A stretch of 29,022 bases of DNA from JAYREN01 sp041908845. GTDB lineage: Bacteria; Acidobacteriota; Holophagae; Holophagales; Holophagaceae. The position numbers and the translations under genes are program-made. Location of the stretch: positions 1 to 29,022 of the forward strand of contig JAYREN010000016.1 in NCBI GenBank assembly GCA_041908845.1. Reading direction: 5' to 3'. The notes under the pieces are model-generated. The model was not told the DNA's origin. It saw only the letters and a list, made by a program, of their open reading frames with translations, and searched no databases. Below are positions 24,872 to 29,022 of this stretch, in pieces (position 1 is the stretch's first letter; each line of letters opens with the position of its first letter).

Positions 24872-26176
24872 TCAGACCAGCTCCGCCCCCAGGAAATGGG
24901 GCCCGGCGTGGGTGATGCGGGCGCGGGTCAGGCTGCCGAAGGGCAGTTGCCGCCCCTCGCCCACCCTCAAATGGACGTTCTGCCACTGGCCCGTACGGGC
25001 CATCCAGTGGCCGTGGTCCGCGGGGCCTTGACTCTCGATGCGCACATCCACTTCCTGCCCCAGCCAGCGCCGATGGCTCTCGAGGGTCAGCTCCGTCTGG
25101 CGTTTTTGCAGGCGGGTCAGCCGCGCCAGCTTCACCGAGGCCGGGATATCGTCCTTCAGGCGCAGGGCAGGCGTGCCGGGGCGCGGGCTGTAGAGGAAGC
25201 TGAAGGAGGTGTCGTACTTCACCGCCTCCAGTGCCTGCATGGTGGCCTCGAAATCCTCCTCGGTTTCGCCCGGAAACCCCACGATGAAATCCGTGGAAAT
25301 GGCAAAGCGCGCGCGCCCCTCCCCCAAATAGCCCAGCCGCTCCAGGTACTGCTCCACCGTGTATTCCCGCAGCATGCGGCGCAGCACGGCATTGCTGCCG
25401 CTCTGCAAGGGGAGATGAAGGAAGGGCGCCACCTTGGGATTGGTGACCAGCACCCGGGCCAACTCCGGAGTGAAGTTCATGGGATGGCTGGTGGTGAAGC
25501 GGATCCATTCGACTCCATCCACCTCGGCCACCCGCTCCAGGAGTTCGGCAAAACTGCTGCCGCCGTGGTAGCTGTTCACGTTCTGTCCCAGCAGCTCGAT
25601 CTCGCGGAAACCCCGCTCCACCATCAGGCGTACTTCCGCCAGGATATCGGCCACGGGACGACTGCGCTCGGCCCCGCGGGTATTGGGCACCACGCAGTAG
25701 GTGCAGGCGTGGTTGCAGCCCTCCATGATCGTCACCAGGGCCTTGGCCGTACTGCGCCGCTGGGTCACTTCCGGGGGAAAGAGGTGGTTGTCCGGGTATT
25801 CCTCGGTATCGATGGCACGCCCCTGGCCGGATTGGGCCTCCCGGACGAGCCTCGGCAACTGCTGGAGGGCCATGGTGCCCAGCACGAAATCGATGTGGGG
25901 CGCTCGCTTGAAGAGGGCTTCCTTTTCCTGCTGGGCCAGACAGCCCACCACGCCCACGAGCAGGGGGCGCTGTTCCTTGATCTCCCGCAAGCGCCCCAGT
26001 TCCGTGTGGACCTTGTGGACCGCCTTCTCACGGATGGAGCAGGTGTTCAGCAGCACCAGCTCGGCCTCCTCCACGGAAGCCACGGCCTCGAAGCCCTCCC
26101 GTAACAGCAGCCCCGACAGCTTCTCGCTGTCGTGGTCGTTCATCTGGCAACCCCATGTCTGAATGTGGAACTTCAT
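24872..26176 (-). CDS. miaB: tRNA-2-methylthio-N6-dimethylallyladenosine synthase
   Basis: Radical SAM methylthiotransferase that thiomethylates isopentenyl-A37 in tRNAs reading UNN codons. The 434 aa protein has the N-terminal cluster Cys residues in TWGCQMND, LNTCSIREKA and VGCLAQQ, the radical SAM CNHACTYC, and a C-terminal TRAM domain (about 370-434). The start MKFHIQTWGC is the family N-terminus; the in-frame extension to 26353 has no support. GGAG lies nine bases before the ATG. The start region (nine codons plus 37 upstream bases) is repeated 119 bases upstream, and a 40-codon ORF from that copy ends in an ATGA overlap with this start. That layout could couple miaB translation to the leader. 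Confidence 0.96.
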   Translation of the reverse strand: MKFHIQTWGCQMNDHDSEKLSGLLLREGFEAVASVEEAELVLLNTCSIREKAVHKVHTELGRLREIKEQRPLLVGVVGCLAQQEKEALFKRAPHIDFVLGTMALQQLPRLVREAQSGQGRAIDTEEYPDNHLFPPEVTQRRSTAKALVTIMEGCNHACTYCVVPNTRGAERSRPVADILAEVRLMVERGFREIELLGQNVNSYHGGSSFAELLERVAEVDGVEWIRFTTSHPMNFTPELARVLVTNPKVAPFLHLPLQSGSNAVLRRMLREYTVEQYLERLGYLGEGRARFAISTDFIVGFPGETEEDFEATMQALEAVKYDTSFSFLYSPRPGTPALRLKDDIPASVKLARLTRLQKRQTELTLESHRRWLGQEVDVRIESQGPADHGHWMARTGQWQNVHLRVGEGRQLPFGSLTRARITHAGPHFLGAELV

Positions 26177-26213
26177 GCGTTGCAACTCCCTTGATCCTGA
26201 TTCGCTCCCTGCG
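26150..26213. repeat. 64-base direct repeat, copy at the miaB start
   Basis: Matches 26269-26332 with one difference (C26197 versus G26316). It includes the first nine miaB codons and 37 bases upstream with the ribosome-binding site. Confidence 0.95.
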
Positions 26214-26295
26214 GGGACCCCGCGCGCAAGGCTCCACTGGAGCCTCGCTTGCGACCCGCACGGTCGCGACCCCATGTCTGAATGTGGAACTTCAT
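26173..26295 (-). CDS. Possible 40-codon leader ORF coupled to miaB
   Basis: It starts at the duplicated miaB ATG (26295) with the identical upstream GGAG spacing, so it should bind ribosomes as well as miaB itself. It encodes MKFHIQTWG, identical to MiaB, then a basic Arg/Gly/Ser-rich tail, ending TGA at 26175-26173. The stop shares the bases ATGA with the miaB start. The frame differs from miaB, as the repeat spacing of 119 is not a multiple of three. It may be a chance by-product of a duplication, or a real regulatory leader peptide. Confidence 0.35.
   Translation of the reverse strand: MKFHIQTWGRDRAGRKRGSSGALRAGSPQGANQDQGSCNA
26211..26267. repeat. Three consecutive perfect hairpins between the direct repeats
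   Basis: GCGGGG-A-CCCCGC (26211-26223), AGGCTCC-ACT-GGAGCCT (26229-26245) and GCGACC-CGCAC-GGTCGC (26251-26267). They fill the spacer between the two 64-base repeats almost completely, in the manner of a REP/BIME-like cluster. Confidence 0.6.
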
Positions 26296-26332
26296 GCGTT
26301 GCAACTCCCTTGATCGTGATTCGCTCCCTGCG
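26269..26332. repeat. 64-base direct repeat, upstream copy
   Basis: Second copy of the miaB start region, offset by exactly 119 bases, carrying the ATG of the leader ORF. Confidence 0.95.
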
Positions 26333-26345
26333 CGAAAACGCGCAG
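26328..26345 (-). other. Hairpin between the NDPK-like gene and the miaB leader
   Basis: CTGCGCG-AAAA-CGCGCAG, a 7-base perfect stem with a 4-base loop, lies 14 bases past the NDPK-like stop. No T-tract follows on the minus strand, so a full terminator is unlikely. It may be an attenuator or mRNA-stability element. Confidence 0.35.
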
Positions 26346-26358
26346 AGAGACATTCAGT

Positions 26359-27354
26359 CTAACGGGTGCCGCGCTGGGCCACGTAGAAGGCGGCGGAGCG
26401 GGCATCCAGCTCCTCGGTGGCGCCAAAGAGATCCTGGGGGATGCCTCCAGGCGTCCAGGGTGCCCCATCCAACAGAGCCGCCAATCGGGACAACTCGAGG
26501 CCCGCCTCTCGCCAGTGCGCGGCCATGCGGCTCTCTTCCAGAGTGAAGGTCGCGTGCTGGAGCCCACGGAAAAAGTTAACCAGTTCCCCAGCGCCCTCGA
26601 AGGGGCCCGCCGAGAGATGCACGAAGTTGCTGGTGATATCCACCCGAGTCAGGCCCAGGGCTTCCTTCTGCTCCAGCAGCCGCCACCGAATGGAACCCGC
26701 CAGGGCCTTGTCGGGGTAGGTATCTCCCAGCATCTCCCGGCGCAGCACCCGCCAGGGCAGGTCCGAATGCAGGACCATCAGCACCACGCGGCGTCCCGGG
26801 GCGGTGAAATGCCGGGCCTGGGCCGGATAGAAGCCGTTCACCAGCAGGCTGGGCTGGCCCTGGCTCTCGAAGGGCACGCCATAGAACCCGCTCCGCAATT
26901 TCTTGGGGCCCCTGGCGAACCAGGCCGCGTCCAGGGCTTCCGGGGTCAGGCCAGGATTCAGGGCCAGCCATTCGTGCCCGCCCAGGACAGGTACATCACC
27001 TTCCAGGCCGCACAGCGTCTTCACCCGCAGGAGGTCCTCGCCACTCACCCGCCGCGAGGCGCTCCGGGACAACTCGCTGGCCTGCCGGTAGTGGCGGTCG
27101 ATGGTGCCCAGGCGCCCCAGCGCGGGCCCTTCCAGGCTCAGGGCTCCGGCCACCTGGGCGCCGAAGGCCTCGAGCCCTTGGAACACGATCTCCAGGACGC
27201 CCGAGGCCGCGGCTTCGCCGTCCAGGAAGCACTCGGGCTTGAGCATGAGTAGGCCTTGATTCTGGAGTTGGGTGCTCGATTCTAGGGCCTGTAGAAGAAT
27301 CTCTTCTGAAGGATCCCTCAGGCTTTCGAGAATTGCCTGTTGCGCATGTGCCAT
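26359..27354 (-). CDS. Divergent nucleoside diphosphate kinase-like protein with a large insert
   Basis: I do not recognise a standard named family, but the 331 aa read as a split NDPK fold. Near the start, GLLMLKPE (34-41) matches the NDPK opening ALIKPD with its Lys. After the segment ending DRHYRQ, about 100 extra residues follow. Then come RRVVLMVLHS (188-197), RREMLGDTYPDKALAGSIR (205-223) and NFVHLSAG with His246, matching the NDPK order of VVAMVLEG, MGATNP-A-PGTIR and N-x-x-H-GSDS. Ordinary NDPK is about 140 aa. The GSD after His is changed to LSA, so activity is uncertain. GGAGG precedes the ATG. It lies upstream of miaB on the same strand, downstream of the groEL terminator. No signal peptide is visible. 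Confidence 0.72.
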   Translation of the reverse strand: MAHAQQAILESLRDPSEEILLQALESSTQLQNQGLLMLKPECFLDGEAAASGVLEIVFQGLEAFGAQVAGALSLEGPALGRLGTIDRHYRQASELSRSASRRVSGEDLLRVKTLCGLEGDVPVLGGHEWLALNPGLTPEALDAAWFARGPKKLRSGFYGVPFESQGQPSLLVNGFYPAQARHFTAPGRRVVLMVLHSDLPWRVLRREMLGDTYPDKALAGSIRWRLLEQKEALGLTRVDITSNFVHLSAGPFEGAGELVNFFRGLQHATFTLEESRMAAHWREAGLELSRLAALLDGAPWTPGGIPQDLFGATEELDARSAAFYVAQRGTR

Positions 27355-27412
27355 GGAACCTCCAGAGATCGTCATCACTTGGACTGACTGAGATGCCTGT
27401 CTGTCACGACTA

Positions 27413-27444
27413 GAAAGGGGCCCCGCATGCGCGGGGCCCCTTTC
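27413..27444 (-). terminator. Intrinsic terminator of groEL
   Basis: Perfect 14-base arms, GAAAGGGGCCCCGC and GCGGGGCCCCTTTC, with a 4-base loop, lie 31 bases past the groEL stop. The minus strand continues TTTCT. The stem is GC-rich, as expected for a highly expressed operon end. Confidence 0.85.
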
Positions 27445-27475
27445 TTCCAGTCCAGGCTGTGAAGCGGCCTGGGGC

Positions 27476-29022
<1,547 letters not shown>

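Noticed and set aside
24588..25508. 306-codon open frame on the minus strand
   Set aside because: Different frame of the miaB region and antisense to the SRPBCC gene; miaB motifs are in the other frame.
26150..26332. CRISPR-like repeat array
   Set aside because: Only two copies, each 64 bases, containing the miaB start; no spacer series and no cas genes.

Overview
The window is a stretch of GC-rich bacterial chromosome with dense housekeeping genes on both strands. No tRNA, rRNA, CRISPR array, transposase or phage gene was found. The gene set includes a futalosine-pathway menaquinone enzyme, a Kal/acyl-CoA dehydrogenase/ETF cluster, an ImuB-like plus DnaE2-like pair, FHA/GAF signalling and a secreted M64-type peptidase. 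This would suit a Gram-negative environmental bacterium. The overall flavour suggests Acidobacteriota, perhaps Holophagae such as Geothrix, but that is inference from protein style, not a database match.

Layout. 1-1916 (+): the 3' part of mqnE, followed almost without a gap by a class A beta-lactamase. 1920-5304 (-): a four-gene operon kal, acyl-CoA dehydrogenase, etfB, etfA, which would turn 3-aminobutyryl-CoA into crotonyl-CoA and interconvert that with butyryl-CoA. A promoter and an operator-like palindrome lie in front of it. 5523-8501: a 5-formyl-THF cyclo-ligase (+), then yhbY and an FHA-GAF signalling protein (both -). 8620-12027: an M64-like zinc peptidase (+) abutting uvrB (-). 12074-12940 (-): a DUF481-like outer-membrane gene broken by one in-frame TAG. 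13030-14669 (-): acpP then fabF, ended by a strong hairpin. 14878-15819 (+): a XerC/XerD recombinase.

15871-18683: two non-coding inverted-repeat elements flank prmC (-) and an imuB-like gene (+). The second element separates imuB from a dnaE2-like polymerase gene (18719-21601). The pair resembles the ImuA-ImuB-DnaE2 mutagenesis cassette, but no imuA is present. 21689-24869: a YbaK-type deacylase (+), two tandem nitroreductase paralogues (-), and a TIGR01777-type epimerase coupled to an SRPBCC protein (+). 24872-27354 (-): a divergent NDPK-like protein followed by miaB. The miaB start region is duplicated, which creates a 40-codon upstream ORF ending in an ATGA overlap with miaB. 27413-29022 (-): a perfect terminator and groEL, cut by the window edge.

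The least ordinary features are the duplicated miaB start with its leader ORF, the NDPK-like protein with a large insert, the FHA-GAF protein with an H-box but no recognisable ATPase domain, the amber-interrupted DUF481 gene, the two inverted-repeat elements, and the imuB/dnaE2 pair without imuA. No gene cluster here is clearly a wholly new system.
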